DNA from: Sporothrix humicola
Taxonomy: Eukaryota > Ascomycota > Sordariomycetes > Ophiostomatales > Ophiostomataceae
DNA: 64,000 nucleotides
Assembly: GCA_021396245.1 (NCBI GenBank)
Contig: WNYE01000017.1
Span: forward strand, 406,999 to 470,998
Direction of reading: 5' to 3'
Position 1 is the first letter of the stretch. Each line of letters opens with the position of its first letter. The position numbers and the translations under genes are program-made. Of the stretch, positions 31,801 through 44,660 are shown piece by piece. Under the pieces are notes generated by a model that was given only the letters and a program-made list of their open reading frames with translations, had not been told where the DNA came from and did no database searches.

Positions 31801-34800
31801 ACGAAATATACCCAGAAAAATAAGATAGAAATGCCGACTATATCAGGGAGATCCTATGCAAATCGCGCAGGGGCATGTGTCGAAAAGCACGACAGCACGA
31901 CAGGCAGTATCTACCGGCCAGGCGGTGTGCACGGTCTATCCGTGGCTTTGGAAAGATATTGGGCATAAATCTTGTCGAGATATGAGTTATTTCAAAATGG
32001 ATTCACTCGATGTCCAACTTGCACCTGCCCTGTTTAGAACAACCCTTTGATGTCCAACTGGGCGGAGTGGCATCTCGACCGGTCAAGACGCATGTGTGCC
32101 CTGCGGCTCTAACCTCATGAGGTCTTCTTGTCTGTGAAAAGAAAGGGGAGCCGGTCAATAAACCGGGTTCGAAGTCAATTATGTTTGCACGTCACACGGA
32201 GCACCGGGCATGCAGTGATACTGTCTGCTTTGGACCTCAAAGACACGACACCATCTGAATAGGGCTCTATTGCCCGCGTTGGGCGGACGTGTACAAATTG
32301 CCACGCGGCCTTGATGCATATTTTTGGGTCTTTGTATGTTGCTTCGATCTTGTTTAGCATTGCATGTGCGTCGTATGCCGTACTCGGGACATTATGCAAG
32401 AGGCAGGGAGGCTCAGTTCGTATGCAGCAGAGGGTAAGGCAAAGACGGTGAATTATTTTGTGCACCCTCGTGAAAACCAGGTTTCATCTACACCACTTCA
32501 CCTTGTGAAGGAGTGGCATCCTGGACGGGCCGACGAGAGGGGAAAGACCAACGCTATCGTCTGACATCTCAGGATCCGCCTGAGCAGCCCGAGACGTACC
32601 TTTCTTGCGTCCTCTCTTGATCCCTTATTCGTGGGGAAACGGAAAACGAAGACTAGGGCTATTAGGAGTGGACTCTCACTGAAGTGCTTATAAGAAAAAG
32701 AAAGCATCAGAAACAGGGCGATGTTGCAAGGCACCATTCTGCTTTCTTTTTCCTTGGCCGGGCCTTCTCAGTGCGTTGTACTCTTCTCTCGTCGCCTGCA
32801 GAATTGCAGTACGGGAGTATGCTCGTGACAGAGCTTATTCCCCGAGGTCACTGTGCAAGTGTGGAAAGCAGGAGCGCAAGAAAAAAAGCGGCAGTGTCTC
32901 ACTCCGAGTCCCGAAGGGACGAAAGGAGCGAACAGCCTCGTTTTTCAGGACGGAGCGTAGCATTATTGTCCCATCTTGTGCTTTCTTCTTCTTTCACAGA
33001 TGCAGACATGTAGATAAAATCAAGGAAAAAGGACACGTCTGATGCAATGCTTGTAAACGAGCTCAGGCGGGGCATCTAAGCTTTAGTGATACCACCTGCT
33101 TCACCGTCTTTCTTTCTGATACCTTGGTTGATGATGAGCGCTTTCCATCGTCCAGCTTCCCCTCTTTGCAACGTGTCTGTGGGACGGTGATCTGGCCAGG
33201 AGCTACGGCAGGTGAGCTCTTCCTGTTGAGAATATCGACAAGCAGTGTGGCCATACGTGCCCAACTCGACACTTGTGTTAGACCTGTGTCTGTGTAGTAG
33301 ACTACTCCGTACTTCTCAAGAGCATGTCCTCGTAGCGGCGGAAGCAGGCATGGCACTGACACTCTCTTCAGCCGGCGAGTTTCACCTTTCATGGCATGGA
33401 AAAGCTCTAGAAGTAACCCCTTAATCAATCACATTTTCACCAGATTGACGTGATGAATTTACGATTGTTCCTGACTTCTCTCATCCATACATCTTCACCG
33501 ATATATTTTAGGGCGAGCAGATGTAAGACATATCTGGTCACAAAATATAAAGCTGCACGCAGCAGGCGTCAGTGTGATAAGCAAAGGATGGAACATGCAG
33601 ACGAGGCGAGGAACGTGATGTGATGAGAAGCGGAAAGCACGCTGAATAGATTACCAGATGCGGAATGGAACACCGTAGATCTTGGTTGCGAGAGCGGATA
33701 AAGACCATCGAGCATACGACGTCCTCCGTCCTAAAAAAGTCTAGATCCCTCTGATCTTTTCGGGTAGACATCGCTTGGGACGTCGTTTGACAGGCTGGGT
33801 GTCCAAGGACTCAAGGATGTTCGTAATAGAGCGGCCCTCTTTTTTTGTCTGCGTCTTTCTTATCCACTCATGCCCAACGCATGTCGACAAACAAGGCAAA
33901 GAGTACACAGTAGGCATTCTCAAGTTTTTGTTCTAGACACGCTCCTTCCAAGGCATCGCTTGCAGTTGCTGTCCTTTGTGTACAATGTACGAAAAGATGA
34001 CCTGCGTTAGCGCTGCCAGCAATATCGCGAGGAGAAATAAATAATAATAATAGGATCTTGGGAGAATATCGGGCATTTTCAGCTTCATCTCCTCACATGC
34101 TGTCGGCACTCGGCAGTCATCGACCAAGGAGGCAGTGTGAATGTGCTGTCTAGTCCATTATCTCCACATTCTCTTGCTTTACTTTGTGGAAGTAAGGATT
34201 GCTGTTGTCATAATTACGACGTGGAATCCTGTTAGTCGGGACATTTCTTGCTTTTTGGACTGCCCGCACACAGTAGACTGCATATCGGCAATGGTGGAGT
34301 GCAGATGGTGCATGTAGCGTGAGCAAGCTGATGCCCGTAAACTGGGAGCTTCACCGACCAATATCGTGGCTGCTACAGAGTACACCTCTGTGTAATTTGG
34401 ATGTCGTCCTGGATTGCCGCCCAACGGAGACGTTCAAACCCAATCAATTCCCAAAATTGGCATGGCAGCCTCGCCTGACGCCAAAATGCCAGGGTGTGAC
34501 AGGGATTGCTTCCCCATAAAAAGAAGTGTCCTGAGCTAAAATGGTGTTAGTGCACGTCGTGTTAGTGCCATGTTGTACGGAGAGAGGAGAGGCGAGACAA
34601 TTTGAGGATGAGAGGGGAAAGAATTGGGTGTGCACACATTTTTTGTTCTGGAAGCGATCGACATGAAAGGTTGTAGGGTTTGGGAGGAGTATGGTCTTGG
34701 GTTTGGAAGCACGGATGGAGGCGAGAATGGATGACCTTAGAAAGAACTGAGTGGAATGGGAACAAAATCGTGGAGGAAACCAGGGTCTCCAGACACTGTT

Positions 34801-36681
34801 GATGCCTGAGAGGGGGTAGGGAAATAACGAGGGGAAAGGAAACGGATATCAACAATGAATCAGAAATAATAATAAAAACTCGGTTTTATGTTGATAGTCA
34901 GTACGGTTTAAAAAAGTATCAATAGGGCAGGCAATTCGGCCCAAAAAGTGCACATTGTGTGCACGATTGCAGCCAGCTACGTCATTCTCACGCGAGAATT
35001 GTGAGAAATCTTGGCTGCTGCATCTGGGGGCCAGGGTCGCAATGTGCAAAAATACTGCCAACCTCCACAAGAGATAAGGCGGTCAGCTAAAGGTGGAAAA
35101 AAAAATATCGTGAGAATAGATTGAAATAACTATTCATAAGACATCATACGATAAATAGCGTGCAAGTAGAATATGAAGAAGAAAAAAGTACGGCTCATAT
35201 GCGGATCTACAAATAAATTTTCCGGGTTTAAATGCGTTTGTATGGGCCGAGGCGCGATGTGCAGAATGGTCAGCCTCGTCTAGATATCCGCACCATGGGC
35301 TGCAGGAATATGTGATACATGCAATGTTGGTGAAACAGGGCATCGAAAAATCAAAGTGTAATGCACTTATTGTAAGAGTCAATTAAAGTGCAATTCTTGA
35401 CCGCCTTTGGCCTGAGGCAAACACCAGGGAGACGACATCCGACGATAGCCTCCTCACAAGTGTTTGTTGTCAAAGCATGGCGTCGACGTTGACCAGGAAA
35501 AAGTTGGCAAAGGGGTTCAAACGTGTCCCTATCTGTGGCGAAATATCAGCCCAAGACCACCTGTGTGCTTTGCTTTACCTTAAGCATAAGGCTTATTTAC
35601 TTTTGCCTGCATGCTGTGCCTCGTCGTGAATGTCGTGATGCATGAGAGCTCCCGTTTTGGGACGAAAGGATAAAGGGAAGGCAACCTTTGTTGACGATAT
35701 GATCCCATTATCGTGAGGCAGGGCTAGATGATGCAGTATCTCGAATGTGGTTAGGATGTGCGTAGATGTGCTTTGTATTGTGAACATCACATAAAAAGTA
35801 CACAAAAGATTTAATAGAAAACGAGGCGAGATGATCGTCCCCACCATCTTTCCCCTTTCTCCCCTACACCCGCTCGGCGAATTAGATGGAAACAATCCAG
35901 AAACAACGGGAGCACAGAAAAGTGCCAAAAGATACCAAAAGGTGTCAAACAAGGGCCTAGTTCCAGGGTCTTTTGTTCTTTTTCCTGTTGTTTCGTTCTA
36001 GCCTTTGATTTGATGCAGCAGAAGGTGTGCCTGTCTTTGGGTCTCCAGTCATTTCAACCCAAAAGGATGTACCCGAGTCCATAAAAATAAATGGGACATA
36101 AAACAAATAAAAAATAAATAAGTAAAATAGCTTACAGTAAGAGAGAGTAACCATTCCAGGAAGGATAGATACAGCCCATCAGAGCCCATCCCGCAAAATG
36201 TGCCTGATTTGCATTGCTCTTACAGAGCACTCCATATCCCTACGGCTATCGTGCTACCATTCGGGCAATATTTTGTTTCTTTTTCCTGTACTTTTGTCTC
36301 CCACCAAAAGTGTCCTGCGTTGAACCTCCTCCCGTCTAGCCCCCGGACTGAATCCTTCCAGCCACCGTTCCCGTCTTCCGTGTTTCTATTTGCCCATAGT
36401 CCCGTCTCTAGCGGATCGGTTGGGATCCAACGAGACACCTGGTTTCTTTCTTCTATGAGGCGGCTCACTTCCATCAAATCCATCCACACGTGTATATAAC
36501 CAGAGGATCTTCTCTTTTTGATTTTCCTGTCCGTGCTTCACATCTTATGCCAACGATCTCTTGACATTCAGCACTACTAATAATCAACCACGCCTTACAA
36601 TATCAACATCAACATTACGTTCAACGCCAACCTTACCAGCATCAACACCTTCTTCTTCTCCTCCTCCTCCTTCCCCCCATC
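28869..36681. other. 7.8-kb interval with no credible gene
   Basis: The longest euchromatic gap in the window. 28,870-29,200 and 29,640-29,830 are purine-rich on the plus strand, fitting a long pyrimidine-rich leader for the Ser/Pro-rich gene; 29,830-30,220 is pyrimidine-rich, and 30,280-30,960 purine-rich again. From about 31,200 to 36,500 GC drops moderately. Short frames such as 33,063-33,428 (minus) read like protein in places but have no recognised family, no clean exon partners and no conserved start, so I leave them uncalled. No tRNA or rRNA seen. 36,490-36,681 is the leader of the next gene, with a CT-rich block just before its ATG. Confidence 0.45.
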
Positions 36682-37478
36682 ATGGACTACTACTGCACTT
36701 CACCGCCTTCCTATTCCCAAGGCATGAACAAGTACTGGATACCCCACAAGGACATTCACAAAAAGGTCATAATGACACACATCCAGTTTTATCTGGGCGC
36801 TGATGCCACTGTCCGGTCATACACAAAGGACGGCGAAGATGGCTTTCTCATCACAACACCGGGAGAGTGCCTGACAGATGTACGTTTACCTGCCACCCAA
36901 TCCATTTATTATCACCACTAACTGTGTAGGAACAAATCGACGACCTCTGCATCAAGTCCATGGAAATGTGGGAGCGGCAGGCGGCTGCCCGGTCTTTGGC
37001 GGCCGACGGCTCCTCTTCAAACCCATCAACGTCGCCCAAGCCGCCACTCAAGCGGCCTCTGCACCAGCCCGTCGTTATTGCCCGGGCCGGTGGTGGAGGC
37101 TCTTCTGGAAGCAACGGCCGACGCTCTTCGACACACTCCCACCGCAGCTCGTCGTCTTCCTCGTCGTCGTCGCACCACCGCAGTCGACATGACCATAGTC
37201 ACAGCCATAGCTACTCGAGACAATACTCCCAATATCCACAGCAGAGACCGCCACGGTCGCAGCCCGTCCCACTCCGTGGCCAGCAGCAACAACAACAGCA
37301 ACCGCTTCCACAGCAGCCTCCTCACCCACAACAACAGCAGCAACAGTACTATGCCCAACCGCACCACTATCAACCGCGGCCGTCTAGTGCCATGTCACAG
37401 CGGACGGCCCACCCGTACCACACCGGCTGGGAGCCCTTGTCACCGGCCCATGAGCCCGAGGTGGAGAGACTGTACTAG
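36682..37478 (+). CDS. Conserved fungal protein with His/Gln/Ser-rich tail
   Basis: Two exons, 36682-36879 and 36930-37478, around a 50-base intron (GTACGT...CTAAC...TAG); product 248 residues. The N-terminal 90 residues look ordered: NKYWIPHKDIHKKVIMTHIQFYLG, then ATVRSYTKDGEDGFLITTPGECLTD, and across the junction EQIDDLCIKSMEMWERQAAARS. I recognise this arrangement as a small fungal family without a known role. The rest is low complexity: Ser runs, HHRSRHDHSHSHSYS, and Gln/Pro/His stretches up to the stop. The splice is supported because the unspliced frame leaves the conserved block at once. It is the last gene before the AT-rich island. Possible DNA- or protein-interaction role is a guess only. 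Confidence 0.8.
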
Positions 37479-38838
37479 TTGTACTAAAAGGAGTGTCTCT
37501 GTTCACTTCTGTCACATAAAAGAGGAGATAATATGACATGAAAAGCGGAGTTGGGTATTGATAGCTCCTTTGGGTATTGTCACCATTGTTTGTTTCTTGT
37601 TTTTCCTACCTTTTATTATTTTTGGTCCACTTTGTTTTTATCTACGACTGTTGGAGTTTCTTTTACTTGCTATTATAGATAAACGGCGGCTCACTCTTTT
37701 GATATTTATTCAGCACGCTTCTAGATTGTTTCTCATTGACTCTTTTGGACAACAGCAGATTGCAGCAGCACATATTGTTGAGTTTTGGTTTGATTTTGAT
37801 TTTGATTTTGACTCTTCATTCCCCATTCATTCCCCTCTGCCTAATTTTCCTATTCTCCGTCGTGCATTATTTTTACCTGCTCGCCTTTTGTGTATCATTT
37901 TGTGTATCACATCTTTTCTTGAGTATGAACTGATTTGTTTGGAATTTTTGTCTTTCTGTGTCGTTTCTGTTCTCGCTTTCTCTCTTCTGCATGAGCATCA
38001 TGCATATGCATATGCAATCCACCACCACATTTTTCTCTACCTCTCTTTCGTTCTCTCACTCCCCCAAACCCTAACACACAGGTCAACAAACTGCATGCAA
38101 GGCGGATCGATGCACATTATTTTTTGTACGATTATTTTGATGGGGATAAAAATATTAATGAAAGCAAGAGACCATCGGAAGCTCTCCGTTGAAGAACAGA
38201 TCGGCTTTGTCCCTGTTTTCTATTTTGCAGATCACAAGAGAAAACCAGCCCAGACTCGGAATAAACTGCAGGAACGGGGTTCAAAAAAATCAAGAACAAA
38301 AGAAAAGCGAGAAATACAACGAGACCATGATTGTGAACAATAAGAGTGAACGAGGAGGAAAAGACAACAAATACGGTAACCACATCAGTCAGCGTGTGAA
38401 CCGCAATGGAGTCGGCCGAGTTCGAGACCTAGTTGTACAGAAACAGGTCGACCTTTTTTTTCGTGCATATGCGGCAATGGCCTACCTGCATAAAATGGGT
38501 CTACCGAACGAAAAACGAAAACAAAACAACAAAACGAGAGGACAAAACAGAAGAGTGTCCGTGCAAATGCATGAGACAAGCAAATAAAGGAACCAGAAAA
38601 CACACACTCCACAGTTTGGCGGCTGCATCTATTCTCTTGCTGGCCAACAACGTCTTGCCATCTGGCAGATCACTTCTTCCGGTCCCCACGGACTCACATC
38701 ATCACATCGGCTTCGGGGAGGACGGACGTGACGGGAAGAGAATAGCGACTCGTTTACCTATAGCTGGATATTTTTATATGTTATAAAATATGTTCACTTG
38801 TTATTTGTTTAATTGTTGTTTTACTGGACTAATTTATC
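37479..38838. other. Gene-to-island transition, no gene called
   Basis: The 3' flank of the preceding gene. 37,560-38,060 is strongly T/C-rich on the plus strand, so the 261-codon open frame 37,558-38,343 is a compositional artefact (Phe/Leu/Ile-rich, no motif). An AAACCCTAA telobox-like sequence occurs at 38,066-38,074. GC falls toward the poly-A tract at 38,839. Confidence 0.55.
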
Positions 38839-38865
38839 AAAAAAAAAAAAAAAAAAAAAAAAAAA
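38839..38865 (+). repeat. A27 homopolymer at the island edge
   Basis: Twenty-seven consecutive A residues mark the abrupt start of the AT-rich island. It could be a retroelement poly-A scar or an assembly artefact; the sequence does not decide. Confidence 0.8.
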
Positions 38866-39200
38866 GATAAACGACGAAGAAGAGATTTTCCAATTTTTAT
38901 TTTATTTTGATAGGTAATATTATTATTATTATTATTATTCGCCTTTCTCAGTTAATCTTAACTATTGGCGTCTAGTTAAGCAGAACCCTTATAGGGAAGA
39001 AACTACCATAGAATTATGTGTGTAAACTTTTTAACTTACACGAGTGTGTGTTAACTTGTTAAGGTTATACGTTAAGTAAATAAATAAATAAATAAACAAT
39101 TATATATAATAAATAAATGAAAATAGTGGGTGCGGTAAGTAAAGTAAAAATAAAGGAGTGTATAACTTATAACTTAACTTTTTTTTTTACTTTAAAGTTT

Positions 39201-39389
39201 ATCGTTTAAGTATTATTAACGTTATAATAAACTTTTTATTTTTATTTTTTAACGTTAAAATTAATCGTTTAAGTATTACCGACGTTATAACGGTCTTTTA
39301 CTTTTATACTTTTAATATTAAAATTAATCGTTCGAGTATTACCGGTATTATAACGAGTTTATCGTTATTACTTTCGACGTTAAATTATT
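39201..39389. repeat. 63-bp tandem repeat, about 3 units
   Basis: The anchor ATCGTTTAAGTATT or its variant recurs at 39,201, 39,264 and 39,327, a period of exactly 63 bases, with an ACGTTATAA-like block following in each unit. Sequence differences are largely transitions, as expected for RIP. The period is a multiple of three, so a decayed coding repeat (21 residues) is possible. Confidence 0.7.
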
Positions 39390-39477
39390 CGATAATTAAA
39401 ATAAAAACGGAGATAAAAGCCGCCGTTATTAAAATTATTAAAGTATTAAACGTAACCGTTTAATCGACTTTACGTTT

Positions 39478-39789
39478 AAAAAATAAACTTTAATCGAAAC
39501 CGAAGAACACTGTGTTTATAAAGTTAATACTGTTAAAAAAAAATAATATTTTTTTAAAAAATAAGTTTTAATTAAAGCCGAAAAACGTTATACTTATAAA
39601 GTTAATACCGTTAAAAAAAAATAATACTTTTTCGAAAAATAAACTTTAATTAAAGTTAAAAAATATTGTACTTTTAAAGTTAATACCGTTAAAAAAAAAT
39701 AATACTTTTTCGAAAAATAAACTTTAATTAAAGCCGAAAAATATTATACTTATAAAGTTATTACCGTTAAAAAAAACGATATATCGTTA
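39478..39789. repeat. 78-bp tandem repeat, 4 units
   Basis: The block TTAATACCGTTAAAAAA recurs at 39,524, 39,602, 39,680 and (as TTATTACCG) 39,758: period exactly 78 bases. Each unit also contains AATAAACTTTAATTAAAG followed by a TATACTTATAAAG-like segment. Units differ mostly by transitions. Exact 78-bp spacing with no indel is compatible with an ancient 26-codon repeat. Confidence 0.8.
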
Positions 39790-42700
39790 CGGTACGGTGT
39801 AAAAATAAAAAAAAAATAAAGTTTAAATAAAGTTATATTACTTCGGCGACGGTAACTTTTTTAACTTTTTTATAAAGTTATACTTTAAAAGTTTATTATT
39901 TTAAATAAATTAATAAAAAATTAATTTAACTTTAAAACTATTTTATAATTAATAATTTAATTCTTCGAAAGTTTAAGGTTAATTTACCGGCCGTAATAAT
40001 ATTTTTAAATATATTAAAATTATATACTCGGCCGTTTTATCTTCGGCGCCGTAAAAGTAATTTAAAGAGTTAATAACTTTACGTTAAAAAAAGTATATAC
40101 GAAAGTTAATATAACTAGTACGAATTTACGTAAAAAGGTTACTTTTAATTTTCGTAAAATAAAAGTAACGGCGTCGTATAGTTTTTACCGTTTAATATAA
40201 CGTTTATATAATAAAAAATTTTATAAAATAACCGGTTTTAACGTTTTATTATTATTAAGTTTTTTAATAATTAATAATTATAACTTAATTTATCTTTTTA
40301 AAAATAAACGGTAAAAGTAATATAAAAAAAAGTAAATAATAATTAATAAACGGCCAAAGGTAATATACCGTACTTTAAATCGTTTAAACTTTAGTTTAAT
40401 AATTTAATTAAAATAAAAAAACGGTTTAATAATATTTTAAATAAAAGTTTAATAACGGTATACTTAATTCAAAGTAAAAAAAATAAATAAATATTAACTA
40501 ATAAACTTCGAAAATAATATAAAAATACTTATAAAAAATAATATTTAAAAAAAACACCGGTTTATAATTTTTTAACTTTAAAAAAAAAACACTCGCGCCG
40601 TAAACTACCGTACTCCGAAGTATAACCGTGTAAATTATTTAAGTTTACAAAAGTATATAACTTTATATTTTCTCGGTAAATCTCGTAAAAACGTAATTTT
40701 ATATAATAAAACGGTGTTTTATTTATTAAATATACTTAAAAAAAAAAAGTTTTTTATTAAGTTAAATACTGAGGAAACGGGTTACCCGGCGAGGAGTAAA
40801 AACGATATTTTAATTAAGTATAAACGTCGTCGTTAAGGTTTTATAAACGTAAAAAAAGTGAAAAAACTCGTTTTTCGTTAGTTTAAATATAACGTTTTTC
40901 GACCGTACTTAATTTATAATTATTTTTTAAACGTTTTATAAAATATAATAATAAAAGGTTATTATATAACCGTAAATAAAAAGGTTAATATTATTTATAA
41001 ACTTTAAAATAATAATTTTATAGTGTTAATATAAAGTGTAATAAAACGGTGTTACGAAAAAAATAAATAAAATAAACGATAAAAAAAACTTTTACGAGAC
41101 ACTTATAATAATAAACCGTGCCGGTGTTATTTTTCCGTTAAAAAAAAACTCCGTAGTTTAGTTTAATAAATAGTTTATAATTTAATTAATTAATTAAACC
41201 GAAAAGTAAAAAGTATAAAAAGTATAAATAAATTAATTATAATAAATATTATTAAAAGTTTTTTAAATATTTAATTAAAAAAAAGTTATTATATTTTTAA
41301 AGTTTTACGTATCGTATACCGCGTTAGTAAAAAAATAAATTATTAACTTTGTAAACTAGTGTCGCCGGTTACTTATTTAACTTTTTAAAAAAAAGTAATT
41401 ATTTTCTATTACCTCGGTAAGTTTACGAGCTACGATAACTTTAATAACTTTATTAATTATATTAAAAAACGTTATTAACTTTTAACCTTTAACCTTTTAT
41501 TTTTTTAAAATAGTTTTACTAAGCTTTAAAATAACGATAATACGAAATATTTTAAAATATAATAATTAATAACTAAAACGAAAGTTAACTATAACGATAT
41601 TTTAAAATTAAAGGGTAAAAAAGTCACCGTAAACTTAAAAAAGTACGTTTAATATTTAGTTTAACTTAAAAGTTTTACGAAAAAAAATATAGTAAATTAC
41701 CGTTAAAATATTATTTATAAAAACGTTTTAATTAACAAAAATATAATTATACGATACTAATACCGGTAAAAGTAATAAAACGTTTAAAGTTAAAAAAAAC
41801 CGACGAAAAAAAATCTTGGTTTTATCGTTAAAATATACGGCGTACGTATTATTTAAACACTTTAAAGGTAAAAAGAAAAAAAGAGTAAAAGGAGTATAAC
41901 TTTAAAAGTAAACTTATTTTTTTAACTTTTATAAGTTAACGTTTTTTATTAAAACTTTGTATAAAACGGCTTGTTAATAACATGTATTTATATACTGGAA
42001 AACTTATTATTATACCCGCCGTACCGCTCGTACGGTTTTATATATTACCTTAAATTAATCTTTAATTTATACTTTTTTTTCCGTAACGCGAAAAGTAATA
42101 ATAACGGTAATAACGGTCGTATTTTAACCGAAAAAACGTCGTTTTTTTAAAAATAACTTAATTAAAGTATATACGTATATAATATTAATAAGTTTATTAA
42201 ATAAATTATTAGTTTAACGTTTAAAAGTAACGATATTAATAAGTGGTAACGGTGTCGGAAAAAATATACTCCGTTTTAAAAATACGGTTTTTTTTTAATT
42301 AAGTTTAACTTAATAAAAACCGTTTATTAATACCGACGGAGTCGTCGTCGGTATAAAGTATATTTATAATATATAGTTAAATCTTGGTTAGTTTAATACG
42401 GAGTATATAACTCGAAGACGTAATAAAGTTTACGTATAGTTTATAATTAATAAACGGTGGTAAAATCGATGGTTTTACGGTTATTAAGTCGATGTATTAA
42501 ACGGTGTAAAAAAAAAAAAAAATTTATTTATTCGTAAAGTTAAAAAATATATTAATATAAGTAAAAATCCGTTTTATTAAGTTTTAAAACGGGTAATAAA
42601 AGTTAACGTTTTTTATTAAAACAACGTTATTTTCGGTTTTAAAAGTTAATAAAGTTATAAGTTAAAATAATAATAAGTTTTATAGTCGAGGTTTAAAGGT

Positions 42701-43836
42701 ATAAAGTTTATTATAAATATTAATAATATATAATAGTCGGGTTTTAGTTATTTAAATAATAATATATATAATATTTTTAAATATAATATATTATTAATAT
42801 ATTAATAAAAAACTTTTAACGACGTATTTAATAAAGCGGTTTTCTTTGGCTTATAACTTATAATATTTACCGAAGGTTAAACTTAAAGTATCGCCGTTTT
42901 AAATAAATAAAATTTTTTATAAAAAAATTACGTTAACGTTAAAGGAGTTTATTTAATAAAAAGTAATATATATAAAACGGTTAATTTTATATATATTTTA
43001 AAAGATAATAAGTATTATTAATAATTTAAATTTAACGGCGAAAGTTATAATATACGTAAAAAAATAATATTTAATTTATTTAAAAAAAAACGTTTATTAA
43101 CACCGTTATTTAACTAATATTCGTTAAAATATACGAAATAAATAAAGTAAAAACGGAAAAAAATTAAGTATAAACTTTAATAATTAACGTAATATTTATT
43201 AAATTTAGTTTTTTCGTAAGTTTAATTATTATAAACACCGTTATAATATACGTACTATAAAAGTTTCCAATAATTTTAGTTTAAGTAATTTTAAATTTAA
43301 CACTAATAATAAATTTATAATTTATAATCTTTTTAATACGAATAAACGTAATAAAACCCGTAATTAATAATTACACCGTTTTAAAATAATAAGTTTATAT
43401 TAACCTCGACGGTTAATATAAAATAAAAGTTACCGTTAAAAGTTAAGTTTAAATATCGGCGGATTATTAATTTTACTTATACCACCGAGTAAAACGTATT
43501 TAATTTAATAATTAAGTTTAATAAAAATAAAATATTAATTAATACGTTTTAAAAAATAACTTTTAAATTTATAACGGTCGTTTTAATATTAAAAAAAACC
43601 GTTTAAAAAAAATTTTTTATAAATTAACGGTTTATATTTTTAAAAAAAACGATAATATAATTTTCGTTAAAAAGTTAATATACGGCGGTAACGAAAATAT
43701 AATTTTTAACGGTTATTATAATAGTTTTAATAATAACTTTATTAATTAACGGTAACGTTATTTAATTAATATATAAAAAAATTTTATTATAAAATAATAA
43801 TTTAATTATTATAATATTAAAGTTATTAAAATATAC

Positions 43837-44136
43837 TATCGGTCGAAAACGATAAGATCGTAGATGATTTCGAATATATATAAATTACTATATAACTACT
43901 ATCACCGTTAATCCTGTACGACTTCCTCTCTTCTAAAGGAAACTATACAATTAATCTAAGTGGTGAATTCGTTACCTTTCAAAGAGTACGATTTATAAAC
44001 GAATTGGCGGTGATAAAACTTTGTATACGGTAATTGCTCGTTACCCTTATCTTTTACGGAGCTTACTGTTTAACCCACAAGGCTTTTACTAAGCCTAAGG
44101 CTTGGTACGTGACTTTAATGTGTATTTATACTGACA
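43837..44136 (-). repeat. 3' LTR of the Copia element
   Basis: 300 bp, downstream LTR of the minus-strand element. Compared with the other LTR the differences I checked are C/T or G/A transitions with no indels. On the plus strand it runs from TATCGGTCG to ACTGACA; the terminal TG...CA is intact at its right end and RIP-altered (TG to TA) at its left end. The TATAC duplication lies immediately to its left. Confidence 0.88.
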
Positions 44137-44382
44137 CTGGTACTTTTTAAAAAAGTGGTAATATTTTTGTATAATACGTATAACGTTTACGAAGGCTCGA
44201 AGAGTATACGAATAAATAAAATAAAAACTATTTAGTGATAATAAAAGAGATTTAAAAGAGTATAAGCCGTTAATTTAATAACGGTAATATAAATAATAAA
44301 AGAAAAATAAAAGAACGAAGACGGGGTAAAGGAAAAAAGAAATAAAAGACGGGATCGAAGTAAATAAAGCGGTAAGATAAAA

Positions 44383-44660
44383 GTAAATAAAGAAAATTAG
44401 ACGAAAGAGGGGGGGGGGGATTTAATGTAGAGTTTTGGCTTTTATCGTAGGAGAGAAGGCGTATATTTTACGGATTTTTTTTTTCCGTTTGATAGACTTT
44501 ATGGAGGAGTTGGCCTTTATGGAGTTTGTGGAGAGAAGAAGAGGGAGAAAAGGAGAAAAAGAAAAAGAGAGAAAAAGGTTTTTTTTATACGGTAAGAGAA
44601 AAGGAGAGAGGTAAAAAAAGAAAAGTGAAAAGAAAAGGTAAAAACGAATAAACTTTAGCT
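44383..44660. other. G11 run and GA-rich module inside the Copia element
   Basis: Between RNase H and the 3' LTR lies GA-rich DNA (plus strand) including eleven consecutive G at 44,409-44,419 and long GAGAAAAGG-type stretches. It has more G and TG than the rest of the element. In element orientation it is a pyrimidine-rich 3' non-coding region. Confidence 0.6.

Noticed and set aside
32150..32180. GGTTCGAAG-like B-box suggesting a tRNA gene
   Set aside because: The flanking bases do not form a T-stem, and no matching A-box, anticodon arm or acceptor stem lies upstream.
33063..33428. 121-codon minus-strand frame with protein-like stretch
   Set aside because: No family recognised and no convincing exon joins on either side; left uncalled but mentioned in the interval entry.
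37558..38343. 261-codon plus-strand frame rich in Phe, Leu and Ile
   Set aside because: It lies in a T/C-rich 3' flank, which yields hydrophobic codons by composition; the apparent helices are not organised like a membrane protein family.
41280..42960. Continuous minus-strand frame in the left RIP flank interrupted mainly by TAA
   Set aside because: It reads like a RIPped gene in places, but its stop density is about what AT-rich sequence gives by chance, so I cannot claim a coding frame or family.
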